Shown here: positions 1 through 13,000 of the stretch, in pieces | How the letters are laid out: each line of letters starts with the position of its first letter | Numbering within the stretch: the stretch's first letter is position 1 | From: Siphonodentalium dalli | Lineage: Eukaryota > Mollusca > Scaphopoda > Gadilida > Siphonodentaliidae | Assembly (NCBI GenBank): GCA_032622095.1 | Contig: CP136065.1 | Location: forward strand, 109,719,195 to 109,783,194 | Reading direction: 5' to 3' | Length of the DNA: 64,000 nt | The notes under the pieces: generated by a model | The model's input: the letters and a program-made list of their open reading frames with translations, nothing else | Database searches by the model: none | What the model was told of the DNA's origin: nothing | Position numbers and translations under genes: made by a program

Positions 1-932
1 CCCCAGTAATGGAAGGGTTATAAATTTATCAGGATTTCCACCCTGCAAATTTATACGGGACTGCCTGGAACTGCACGTTCACTTGGAACACAAGACTACA
101 CCATGCATTTTTATTCTATTGTAAGTTCATAAGTCATTTTTCTGAGATGATAAGGTTTTCAAAGATATCTAAATGTCAGAGGAATACCAGAATTTCATGA
201 ATATTTCCAGGAAAAAGCAAAAGTTGTTTGACACAATGAATTTTCTGAGCCAGGCATTTCTTATATTTATAGGATCGTTCTTGCGGTAATTCAAAATGAC
301 TGAGATGATCAATGACGTGTTCATAGTAATAATTAAGTGCTTTGTGTATTATTAATATTAGTATTAAATGAGGGTTTGTGCACCATTTTTTCCAAATTTG
401 CCAAATTCAAACAAGAGCATCGTTAGAGCGTGGCTAAATACGCCCATGGTAAATCCAACAAATGGCCATAACTCTGGTGAAAATTTATAGGCGGAATACA
501 AACTCGAACTTGAGTCAAGTTACTTGAAGTTACTTGACCTGTATTTTGGGCTAGTAAATTCACATACCAAATTTCATTCCATTTAGTTCAGTCTTACTAA
601 AGTTATCATCCTGAAATGAAAATTGAGGGCAAATTCCAACAAAATGGGTCACAACTCTGGTGAAAATTGGCAAATTTTATCATCCGGAAATGAAAAAAAA
701 GCAAACGAACGGCCAGATGGACAGTACGATGGATGGAGAGATGAATAACATAATATGTCCCATTTTTTTTAAATGGGCAAACAGGCATATAAAAATGATT
801 TATACCTGGAAACATTTTAGCTAGCAAATTTTACACCCTCAGTTTTGAGACTTTTTCACTAAACAATACTGCAAAACAAGAAATGACTTCTAAAGCATGC
901 TCCACACTGGAAATGAATCACCTGAGCCTTGC

Positions 933-1029
933 CCAATAATAGTAGCTCCAGAGACAATACCTCTTTCGTTGTCAAGGCCTGCCATTATTATGTACACTCC
1001 CTTGTTCTCAGCCCAAAGAAGATTATCAG
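933..1029 (-). CDS. IVD: IVD alternative exon 8c (extra codon, GC donor)
   Basis: 97 bases, same phases as 8a and 8b, acceptor tgtag. It encodes [20 protein letters not shown] then [12 protein letters not shown]. It has one more Ile codon, so the frame is preserved. The donor position reads GG|gcaagg, a GC instead of GT. GC donors are a known minor class, so this could be a regulated exon or one that has lost its donor. No stop and GLDxER retained argue for function. Confidence 0.7.
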
Positions 1030-4000
1030 CTACATGTATATATGAATATTTATATTTATATATATAAGAATATAAATCCTTCTGCAGTCGTATTAACTTT
1101 TGAATGTATGTCATCTGCTTTTATAACCTGAACACCCCTTCAAATGAATAATAGACCAATTCAAGATATACTAATATTTAAAGACTGATGGGAGATTCCA
1201 TTTAGTAAAGAACTGTTTAAAATAATTTTATTTTATTTACATACTCAGTTATCCAGTCAGACATTTTTCATTGATGAAAAATGTTATATCATGCAATTAA
1301 TCTCTACTCAACATACGCCCGTAGAGATCATACTCAACCCGTTTCTTATGTTTTGATGTAGAATCTATAACATTGAAAACCCAGCTCAGGTAATATATTT
1401 TTTAAGTTAATTCCTGTTCCTTAACCCTTTCATGGCGGGAGTTGCGCTGGTGCAGCATTATGAGAGCCTCAGATATATAAGAGAATGCACTGGCTTAAAA
1501 GGTCAAGGTAAATATTGTTAGGCCTATGTATTCTCTTTATATGTAAGACTCCCTATGGGAGACTTGCATAGATAAGAAAACACATTGGCACAGGGTTTTC
1601 GCAAAAGGAAGCTTTAGTCATGGAAGGGTTCATGTATTTGACAGTACATGTCGGTGAAGGTTCAAGCTCGAGATTGCATGATTTAGGCTTTTTGACACTT
1701 AAAAAAATCATGGAATTTCCCCCAGGTAATCAATTCAATGTTTATCACAAAATCGGCTCACAAAAGTCCCCATAGTTTTTGTAGAGGTAAATTAAGGGCT
1801 CTATGTACGTGTGTTAGTTAGACCCAGTAGTTAAAGAGGCAGGTTCAACTTGAAAGTCTGTAAACAGTCAAAATTAGTATTATATGAGGGTTCGTGCTCA
1901 CTTTTTTTCCAAATGCAAAAAATTATTCATACCTGGCAAACATTTTAGCAAGCAAATTTTACTTACTCAGTTTTGTGATTTTTGCACAAAATACTATTGC
2001 AACACTAAAGCATACCTCACCCTCCTCTCATGAGATGTGAGGATTATTTTCACTCAGCTAGCACCTCGTAAAAATAATCCTCCGCATCTCACTCGAGGAG
2101 TAAAACCGTACACTATTCAGAACATTTAACTATTTTCTATATATTTTAAAATATTATAATATTGTCTGCATTTGTTATTAATTAGATTAATTACCCGTTG
2201 ATAGAAAGGTTTAATTTTCTGCTGCTAAGTAACTGTGGATGCATTCAGGTCATTGGTGTTATTGATATTGACCAGTTTCTTAATAAGTATTGTTTTTACT
2301 TTCCTCGGGAATTGAGAACTTGCAGTTACATGTACTTGCCAACATTTTTGATTGTCTGTTTGGCAAATTTAGTAAATGGTAACACAAACCCTGTAAATGA
2401 ATAAGCTGAGCCTTACCCAATAGTACCTCCACAGACAAAAGTTCTTTCATTGTCAAGGCCCGCCATTAATATGTACACTCCCTTTTTCTCAGCCCCAAGA
2501 AGGTTCTCAGCTACATGTATATGCAAAAAAGCACCACATATCATGACATTTTTCATCAATTGCATTCAGGAAAAATGTTACATCATGTCATAAACTCTTC
2601 TCTGGCTACACATGTAGAGATAATATCCACCAGTTAAAAACCTCAGAACTGTTTGACGTTCTGATGTAGAATCTATAACATTGAAAATACAGCTCAGGTA
2701 ATATATTTCTAAGTTAATACCAGCCTGTTCATTAACCCTGTGCTGGTACAACATTAAAGATCCTGTGCCAGTGCGTTCACTGGATTACAAGGTCAAAGTG
2801 AATATTGTTAGGCCATTGGCATTGACACATGGTTTTTCGCAAAAATTCAGGAAGCTCCAGTCATGGAGGGTAAATGTATTTGACAGTAGGTGAAGGTTCC
2901 AGCTCAAGAATTGCATGATTTAGGCTTTGTGTCTCTTACAATCATGGACCTTCCCCCAGGTAATCAATGCAATGTTTATTGCAAAATTGGCTCACAAAAG
3001 TCCCCTAAATCATATAATCTCGAGCTTGGCCCATCACCTCCTGTGAAATACATTATTAAGGAACAGGTACTAACTAAAAAATATATTACCTGCATTATTT
3101 TTGCAACGTTATCAATCTCCCGTGCAAATCATCAAAAAAGTCTCAGATTTTGTACTGGTGGAATATGGTCTCTATGGCTGCAGATCTATTAAAATAATGT
3201 ATAGCAGTCCCAGGGATTATGTCAAGTGCTTATGTTTTGAAATTAAAACAAATTAATTTCTACCTATGTCTAGCCCAGACAATTCACTGCTTCATTGTGT
3301 TCTTATCTAGCTTTTGATTTGGTTAAAAGCTAGGTTATGCAAAGTCAATTTTCTGTTTCTAGGTGAACTTGTCATGATTTGTGAATGAACGCCTCTTCTA
3401 TAGACTGCTAATAAGAGAAATTAAAAGATGGTCATGGTTCCGTACATCAAAGATTGAAACAAAAGCTTACACATCTCAATATGAATGGGACCTTGGCGGC
3501 TCACTTGCAGTTGGTAAGGAATATAGCGCACCAACAAAGCTACATTAATGCCCTAAGTAATCGACTCCTTAACCACAGCAGAATTATGGGTACTTTTTCA
3601 GGATTTAGTCGGAAATATGGCTTGTTGCCATTCATCGGAAGCTCTCAATGAGAGCTTTCCGATGAATGGCAACAAGCCACATTTCCCAAGCTCAATGAGA
3701 GCTTTCCGATGAATGGCAACAAGCCACATTTCCGACTAAATAATATCAATGTATTTCCTAAGATTGCTATAGAAAGAATCATGTGAAAAATAAACCCAGA
3801 GAGAGAAAATTGACGTATTATGACCTGGCCATAGACGACTGTATTAACACTTTCTATACAAATACTCATTGATGAGTAGTTCCCTTAGGAAATGTTCAGA
3901 ACTTATTATCTAAACATTTCCCACCAATAAATATGCATCCTCATGCACTTGTATTATCTTTTTGTCTGTCTGTTATCTGCTTGTATTACCTTAACACCCC

Positions 4001-7000
4001 ACCAAATGAATAATAGACCATTCCAATGTATACTTTTATAACTGAATGGGAGAATCGATTCAGTATAGAAAGGGTTAACACGTTCACTGCCGATGACCAT
4101 TCAATTACAAGCAAAAAGTACGAGATAACTCGTAGTTGGCAGTGAATGTGTTAAGGTGACTATTAGAGAGGCCGTATAATGAGAAGGAATACAAAGATTG
4201 AGCCTCACCCTATGCTGCCTGCACAGGCACCACTTCTCTCTCCATCGAGACCCATCATTAAAATGTAAACTCCCATATTCTCTCCACCTAGCAGGTTCTC
4301 AGCTATATGCAAATAAAGGAGAACTAAAGCTGTGGTCTCTTTCTCCCTATACACCTATCCAATAACCCAAGGATGAAATTCCATGATTTTTCCAAAACTT
4401 TTTTCAGAAATTTTCGAAGATCTCAAGCCAATGATATTCCATAACTTTTCAAGATTTTGCGAGGTCAGATTTCAGTTAAATGTTTGATTTTTCCAGAATT
4501 AATTAATTTTATGAGAGTTCATTTTGTTAGCACGTAATTAGGTTGGGTCACTTTAGCCAGTCTTTCGCTAGGAGAGACAACTGAAATTTCACATATTTAA
4601 AAATACAAGTAAGTTTATTTAAGAAATATATAAGAGAATGCATTGGCTTAAAAGGTCAAGCTAAATATTGTTAGGCCAATGAATTCTCTTATAAAGGTGA
4701 GGCATAAATGTTGGGTTAGTTGCCTTCCATATAGGGTTGAACTGGCCATGTAATAATCGCTTACAATTAAAATAGTTACCATTTTATCATAATCATTACA
4801 TACTTATCACATGGTGTCAAAATAATCCATTGAAATATAATCCAATCCACAAATTAAGAGAAATTGGAGTCTAAATCATTTTGTCTTACTGCAGAGTAAA
4901 CAGATAACATTGCATTCACATGTGAAAATACTGACAACTTGGTCACAGATTTGTGCTTGATTGGCAGTGAACTCTGGCAGTAAACTGTGCTCATCATTGA
5001 ATGTCAGAAATTCATGCAGGAGATCTGCCAATTTATCAGAACTATTGCGGAAAATCGCCTAATTTTCATAAACAGATACGTGTGGTAGATAACCCTTCTA
5101 TGACTTGAGCTTCCTCAAATTTTGCCAAATTTGCCAATGCATTGGCCTAACAATATTGACCTTGACCTTGTAAGCCAGTGCATTCTTTTATTATATCAGA
5201 GAATGCACTGGCACAGGGTCAATTAAGCTGCACAAGTGCAGCTCCCATCATGAAAGGGTTAATAAATGAAATTTATGCGTATTAACTTACTCTTTTCATT
5301 GACCGATTACAGGATATTGTTATTTAATATACCCTCAATAGTGATTTATCGAAAAATTACGGGTTAAATTAATTTTGATATCCCCCAGTAGTTATCATTT
5401 TCACACTAGCTTGCTCAAGAGACCGATTCACTTGTGTGTACCGATGTACGACCAGAATATTTCAAGTTGAGTTATCCTTTACTGTTATTATTATATGTTG
5501 AAATTCAACACAATTATGGGGGAAATAAATGGAAGATTAAGGGAACTATGTACATATTTCTTTATTCTGTGGATGGTGAAGTGAACAGGCAGCAATCAGC
5601 TGTTGGCTTTAAATTGTAATAACAATTATTATCGTAAAGGGCAAATTTCTTTGGAAACACTTATAATAAAAAGAATATCTAGTGTTTTGGAGTGAATATG
5701 GGAAATCATGCCATTTATTCACCCTCTGGGTACCTCATTCTGCTTAGGCCTCAACAACTATGGGAGATCTAGGATCAGATTGAATTTCTCCAGTAGAAGT
5801 TGGTGATGTTCACCAAATTGTCACCTTGATTATGCATTTTATCTTCTGCAAATTTAATAGGGGATATAGAAACTTCCCAGAAGGGAAAATGTAACTAAAA
5901 GAATGTTAATTTACGAATATAGATACTTCTCAGAAGATGAGGCCTAAGCAGAATGAGGTCCCAGAGGGTAAATTTGCTGATACTAGCCCACTGTGCGGGG
6001 TAGCGTCACTAAATTAACCCTCTGGGGACCTCACTATGCAATTGACAGACACATTATTTGCAGGCTTCACACTACTATGTAACTAGGGATAGTACATTCA
6101 GTAATCAAAGGGTTAAAAATTTCCTTTTTGTACAAACTGTGTGCATACTGACTCACCAGGCACTTCACAGTCTTCAAATATCAACTCGGAGGTATTTGAT
6201 CCCCGCATTCCGAGCTTGTCAAGTGGAAGTCCTGTGCTGAAGCCGGGGAAGTTCTATAAACAATATATAAATTAGAATACCAATAGATTATTAACATTTA
6301 ACAAGAGATGGACTGTCGTCCAGTGCATACCCCCTTGTGGCATACTGCCTAGTTGGGCATATCTATAACCTATGATTGATATACTCATACAGATGGAACC
6401 AAAAATCTGCATTTTCATATAAACAAAGAACGAAAAACCTAAACAAAACGATTGAACACGCCATTGAATGTCCTCATAGTGGTGCACATCCATACCAAAT
6501 TTCATTGAGATCTGAGCATTACTGTTCAAGTTATGGCCTGAACAGACAACGGACAGACTAAAAAGCCAACATTTCCAGATAAACAAAGACGAATAAGTCT
6601 AGAATGGAAAACCCGAACAAAACATTTGAACCTTTTATTAAATGTCCTCATAGTAGTGAACATCCAAACAAAATTTCATTGAGATCCGATGACTACTGTT
6701 CAAGTTCAAGTTCAAACTTCCTATCATATACTAGATAAAACATTGGAATGTGAAAGCTCAATATCAGTTATTTGGGCAATAGAAATATTTAAAATGAAAA
6801 AGGATGTTATGTTATAAAAGCATTTTAGTTATTTTGGCTGAATTTACAATCAAGGAGGTCGAATCGTAGATAGAACAACACTGTGTGAACTGTTTAACGT
6901 TATTGCACGAGTTTGTTGTCACCCAATTGTAAAACGAGAACCATATTTTCGAGTCTGACCTTGCGGCACGACAAATGAGTGCAACAAGAGGTGTGCACTC

Positions 7001-10000
7001 ACATGCTAGCATACCCCCACCGTGGCAAATTCAACCAGCATTATCCGTAAACCCAACAAAAAAGATTTTTAACTTTAAAGAAAAATTCGGACTAATAATA
7101 TCGATATGGTACAAGAAGCTTGTACAGAAAAAATTATTCAAATTGGTTCATATTTGTTAAAGTTATTAAGTCGGACAGAATTTTCTAAGTCAAAAATGAA
7201 GTGTAATATTACGAAAAACAGTCTGAGCCAATCCCTAGCCGCATCATGTAGAGAGGGTATTGTGAGAAGCATGTATACCAAAAATTATTGAAATCGGTTC
7301 ATATTTGTTAAAGTTATTAAGTCAGACAGAATTTTCTAAGTCAAAATAAGTCGAAAATGAAGCGTAACTTAAAAAAAAAAAGTCACATTAGCATCATTAG
7401 CATCATGCGGAGATGCAGTCCTAAGGAGATTGCATACAAAAAATTATTGAAATCGGTTCATAGTTGTTCGAGTTATGAGATCGGTCGGACGGACGGACGG
7501 ACGGACAAACAAATGGGTAGATATGTGGCTATGAGTTATGTGGCCAAAAAAAACAAAAAAACATTATGTGTCTCTAATTTTTATGTGGCTATCAAGTAGT
7601 GGATAAACTTTTATGTGGCTATCAAGTAGTTAAAAGTGATAAAATTTCAGATTATGGAATCATAACATGTTGGAATTATAGCAGAAGAAGCTGATTAAAA
7701 CTCAAAAATTGGATACAGCAACTAGGACAGTGGAATAGGAGAAACTGACAGGTCCGTGATTGGGTGGCCAGCCACATAAATGTCCCAACACCAGCTATTG
7801 ACAGATCATGGATGTTTAAATCTATGGCTTTTTGTTTCCAACTATTGAGTGACTTCAAAATTAAATAGACTGATTAGGCCAAATAGATCATTTTTGAAGG
7901 TCCATCTGAAAGCTGTTACGTGGCTAGCCATGCAATGGAAGTTATGCACATGAATATCCATTTTACACAATCTTAGCCACATTAGTAGTCATTTGTAAAC
8001 ACGGACAGACGGCACGACGGACGGACGGACGGACGGACGCACGGAGGGAGAAAGCGTGACGGACGGACAGACGCAGTCAATCCAGTATACCCCAATTTTC
8101 TTCGAAAGTGGGGGTATAATAATGTTAACAACTATGTTGTTCTATGGTTAAAGCACACTCTGATGATTGTAGTGTGAATATACTGAAATTTAGCTATTTT
8201 AGATCAATATTGCTTTATTTAACTGAACTGTGATTTATGTAGACTATACATACCGGTATATAAAAAAGAAATTTTCTGTTATAGTTGATGTTGTCTATGA
8301 TGTTGTCAACGTAATTGGTGTGTATTGCCTAAGGACAAGACAAATTGTTTTAGGGAACATTTTGAAATATTCTTTTATTTTGCAATATTTCACAAAAATA
8401 AACCAATGGGTAATGGGTGTTCAATAAATCAGTTTATTCAATTCGGCACATAGAATAATTAATGGGGATCCCCTTTCATCTTATAGAAAGTGGTTGAAAT
8501 GATAAATTTTCTCACTTGGTTGTTTAGGACAGAGCTATATCCTGGAGAACTATGCCTGTATCATAATGATAATATATACCTTTTCTATGAGAAATGCACT
8601 GATGCCGTGCTGTGGTTTGGATTTGGGATCAGTCCTGGCATAGACGACTAGAACATCAGCATCTGGACCATTTGTTATCCAAAATTTGTTGCCGTTTAGT
8701 ATGTATTTGTCACCTTGAAAATAAAGAAATATATAAGTACATGTATACGATAAAAATGGCTTCAAACTGTACATTATTCCAGTGAATGGATCGATCAAGG
8801 CCTCAGGCCGAGATCAGTCCATTCGCTGAAATAATATAGAGTTTGAAGCTATCATCTGACTTAAAACATGGCCCCGCCCAAACTGTCACCTCTGATCAAA
8901 ATCATATCCTGAAATTGGGTCAAGACACCAGAGTTATACCATGTGGTCATCTCTGTCAACTACTCTCAGGTGCCTAATAATCGTGATGGCCTAATAATAG
9001 TGATTGGTGGGGATTTACTCTGAAATTAATAATAGTGATGGCAATTTTACTCTATATCTCAATGCCAAATAATAGTGATCATTGGGGATGTTCTCCAAAA
9101 TTAATAATCGTGCTGACACTATTATTAGGCACCTGAGAGTACATAGCTCATTGGCTGTGTGAATGTGTGACACTTGAACCCATTAGTTAGGGAGCCCGCA
9201 TATGTTCTATTTACACTTTTGCGTACAAAAGGTTTGACCCCCTAAAGTTGTTACTAATAATGGAACATTCTGAAAAACCGATTTCTTAAGTTGCGCATTC
9301 CTGGGGTTTAGGGGCCGCTGAACCCCAAAAAGTGCCAAAAATCACTTCTATTTACACTTCCGCGTACATCGATGAATTTTGGTTTGATGATACTCCTAAG
9401 TGTACTGATTAAGAAAACACAACTTAAGAAAGGGATTTTCCTGGGGTTTTCAGATAAGAAAGGGGGTCCCATGCTGAACCCCAAAACGTGATTTTTCACT
9501 TTTTTTTACACTTTCGCGTACATCCATAATTTTTGGTCTCAAAGTACTTTGATATATACTAATTATAAAAACACAACTTAAGAAGCAACTTTTCCTGGGG
9601 TTTTAAGATAAGAAGGGGGTCATCGGGTCACCACTCAAAACGTAAAAAATCACTTTTATTTACATGATTGCATTCGTCCAACGTGTGTGTATGTGCGCAC
9701 ACCCCTGGAACGTTGCACTATTACAACCAATACATCCCTAAATCGATACAATCAACTTAAGAAATATATATTCATGTCGTTTTCTGATAAGAACGAGACT
9801 TTTACCCCCCCCCCCCCCCACAACCCGATCCATTTTCTAGAACTATAAGTGAGCCAGTTTTATGAAAATTATAGCGGGAAAATCTAGTAAAATGTATACC
9901 AATGTATATATTTTCGTGAAGCTAAGACATAATGACACTTTTTTGGGCCAAAATTGAAACTCACCATCCAAGATGGCCGCCAAAATGGCCGTCGGAAGTT

Positions 10001-13000
10001 GAAAATATGACATTTTTTTCACAAATATCTTCTAGATCAATTCATGCTGTTTGGAACTGGTTGAGTAATGTAACTTTATTTTGTGTTTTGTATATTAACT
10101 GTTAATTTGGGCAATTAAATATGCAATTATTGGGGTCCTAACCCCTTCCGATCCCTCAAAAATTCGATTTTACAGAACGCATTACAAAATTTTACAAAAA
10201 ATCACAATTGGGATTCTAGTCATATTTCAACAAGAAATGAAAAGAACATTGTAATGTAAGTGAGGCATATCATTACCTATGAATATTCCAAATATCTGGA
10301 ACCATAAATCTTACCTTGGCTCAAAATGGCTGCGAAAATGGCCGCCAAAATATGGAAAATGGTAAATATTGCCCCAGGGTGTCCTGCAACCGCTTACAAG
10401 TTGTGGTTGATGTACACAATTGGCTAATCTGTTTTCTATACATTGCATACTAACATGTCTGATGCACCATGAATCATTTTTACTATTGTCACCACTGACA
10501 TCACCAGAAATATTGGAATTTTCTCTCACAAACTTGACATAAATATCGGCAAAAATTCACTTTTCAGGGTTCGACCATTTGGTCAAGTAAAATGTAACTA
10601 TCTTTGGATTGAAAGGTGTTTATTGTTTTGGTCTATCTTAAATGTGTCACACTACGGTGTTTGTAGACTAAATTGCTCAAGGTGGTTTCCAAAATGGCAA
10701 CCAAATTTGTAAAAAGTTAAAAGTTAACATATCCCGAACATTATTCTCTGCGTTATCCGAAAAAGGTGGCAAATTGTGACTCACTTGGTTATTGTACGTG
10801 TTAGTTACAATGTAATTAACTGCCAACTACGTTCTATTATGTTTGTCCCAGTTCCGTATGGGGCATGACAAATTCATATTAAAGTTGCAGTATGGAATTT
10901 TGCGGAGAACCTCTTTTGTGATTCTGGCCATATTATTGAAAGGAAATGGACAGAACTTTGAGACGGAACTGAGCTGAACCATGATATGTGGGTATTCTGG
11001 CCCATTATGATAAAAATTTATCAACTGGATACAGGGTGGAAGCCAAGATGGCAGCCAGGGAGTTACTCTATGATCATAGATGAGGATAATAGGTAATAGA
11101 TAATACAGGGAGTTATTGTATGGTCATGAATTATGTGTGGGTATATAGGGAGTGCCCTGTTGGTAACGGTGGGACGTATATTTATATATGTTGTGGATGT
11201 GTTATCATTGGTGGTGTATGGGGAGTAGATTTATTATCATGGATGGCGTGTATGAGTATGGCAAGTATGGAACTTGTGAGTGGTCGTATGTGCGGATATT
11301 GGTATATCTGGAAGGGCTCACCATTGGTGATGTGCATATGTATACCTGGTTTGACTCTATGGTCATGGGTATGGCGAATAGGTATACATGTAGTGACTGT
11401 ATGGTCCATGGTGAGGTGAATATGTATACAATGAGTGACTGTATTATCGTGAATGTAGTGAATATGTATACATAGAGTGACTATATGGTCATGTGTCGGG
11501 TGTAGGTGTATACCTGGTGTTCATGCATGGTGACTCGTGGCTGTATCGTCATTTGTGGTATAAGCTGTATAAGTATGGCTGTATGATCAGGTGTACTAGT
11601 ACATGTACGTGTATAAAGTGGGTGACTATGTTGTCATTTGTGTGGTGTTTATGTACATATGGAGTGACTGGGGTAATGGGTGCGTTGTACATGTGTACCT
11701 TGGTGGCTATCGCTTTCCACAATAACTCAAGGATATGTTAATCAATAGAGAGGTCATGTCATATCGTGGAAAGCGATAGCCACCCATTATCACACAGTCA
11801 TTACATATATACATAAACACCACAGACATAACCATATAGTGACCCACTGCATACATGTACACCTGACCCATGACCACACATGACCATACAGCCACGCGTC
11901 ACAATGCAGGCACACCGGGTATACTCCTAAACATGACCCATAACCATATAGTCACACCTTGTATACCCATTCATCTCACCATTTGCCATAAGGTCATCCC
12001 CTGTTACATATTCTCCAAACGCATGGTCAAATAGTCAATCAATATATACATCAACACCACAACAATGACCATAAAGTCACTCCGGTATACATATGCACAT
12101 CACCAATGGCCATATAGCCACTCGCTTCATACACATACCCTCACCCATGTTACCTGGTATACTCCTTCACCTGACCTATGGCCATATAGTCACCCCGTGT
12201 GTACCTATACAAAACATTCATACACGATCATGGTCAATCCTTGTATACATATTCACCTCAACATTGGCCATGTCAATCCCTGGATCCCTATTTGTCACAC
12301 CATAGCCGAATAGCCACTCAATATATACTAATACTCCCAGCCATGTCAGTATAGTCACTCCATGTATGCATATGCACCTCACCCATGGCCATATAGCCAC
12401 TCGCTATATACACATATCCCTCGCCCATGACAATAAAGCAACACGTGTGTGTACTGGTATAACCTACACATGACGATACCGACACGAGTCGCCAAACAGG
12501 AACACCAGGTACATGTATACTCATACGCCTGTCACCCCCTGTATAGATGTTCATTACATTTGTGCTCATACAGTCACTACTTGTATACCTACATGTACTC
12601 ATATTACCATTAACCATACAGTCACTACCTGTATACCTATTCGACACACATAGTCATATAACCACTCGATACACATATGCAGCCCACCCTAGACCATAGA
12701 TTCACTCCAGGTATACATATAAACCTCACTAATGGCCACTCAGCCCTTCCAAATATACAAAATACCGCGCATACGACCACTCAAACAATCCATACTTACA
12801 TATACACCTCACACATGACAATTCAGCAATTCACTGTATAATCATACACGCCATCCATGATAATACAGCTAAGCCCTATACACCCACCAATGATAATACA
12901 TCCACGAGAGATATAAATATACATCCCACCATTACCACACGGACACTCCCTATATAACCACACCCTCGATAATGTCCACCCAGCTTACTCCAGGTATTCA

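Larger units (their letters stand above)
355..3060. repeat. Tandem duplication carrying IVD exons 8c and 8b
   Basis: Blocks recur in the same order: 370-410 with 1873-1915, 780-890 with 1910-2010, exon 8c (933-1029) with 8b (2417-2510), 1280-1420 with 2575-2735, and 1660-1780 with 2885-3010. Offsets run from about 1500 to 1225, so the copies have gained and lost intervening DNA. The duplicated unit is about 1.2-1.5 kb and explains how 8b and 8c arose. It also contains repeat debris (the Pro-Pro-Ala-Asn-Phe-like 170-bp family at 460-830). Confidence 0.8.

Noticed and set aside
11120-12647. Overlapping ORFs of 75-109 codons on both strands
   Set aside because: They follow the 42-bp minisatellite period and occur on both strands at once, so they are by-products of repeat length.
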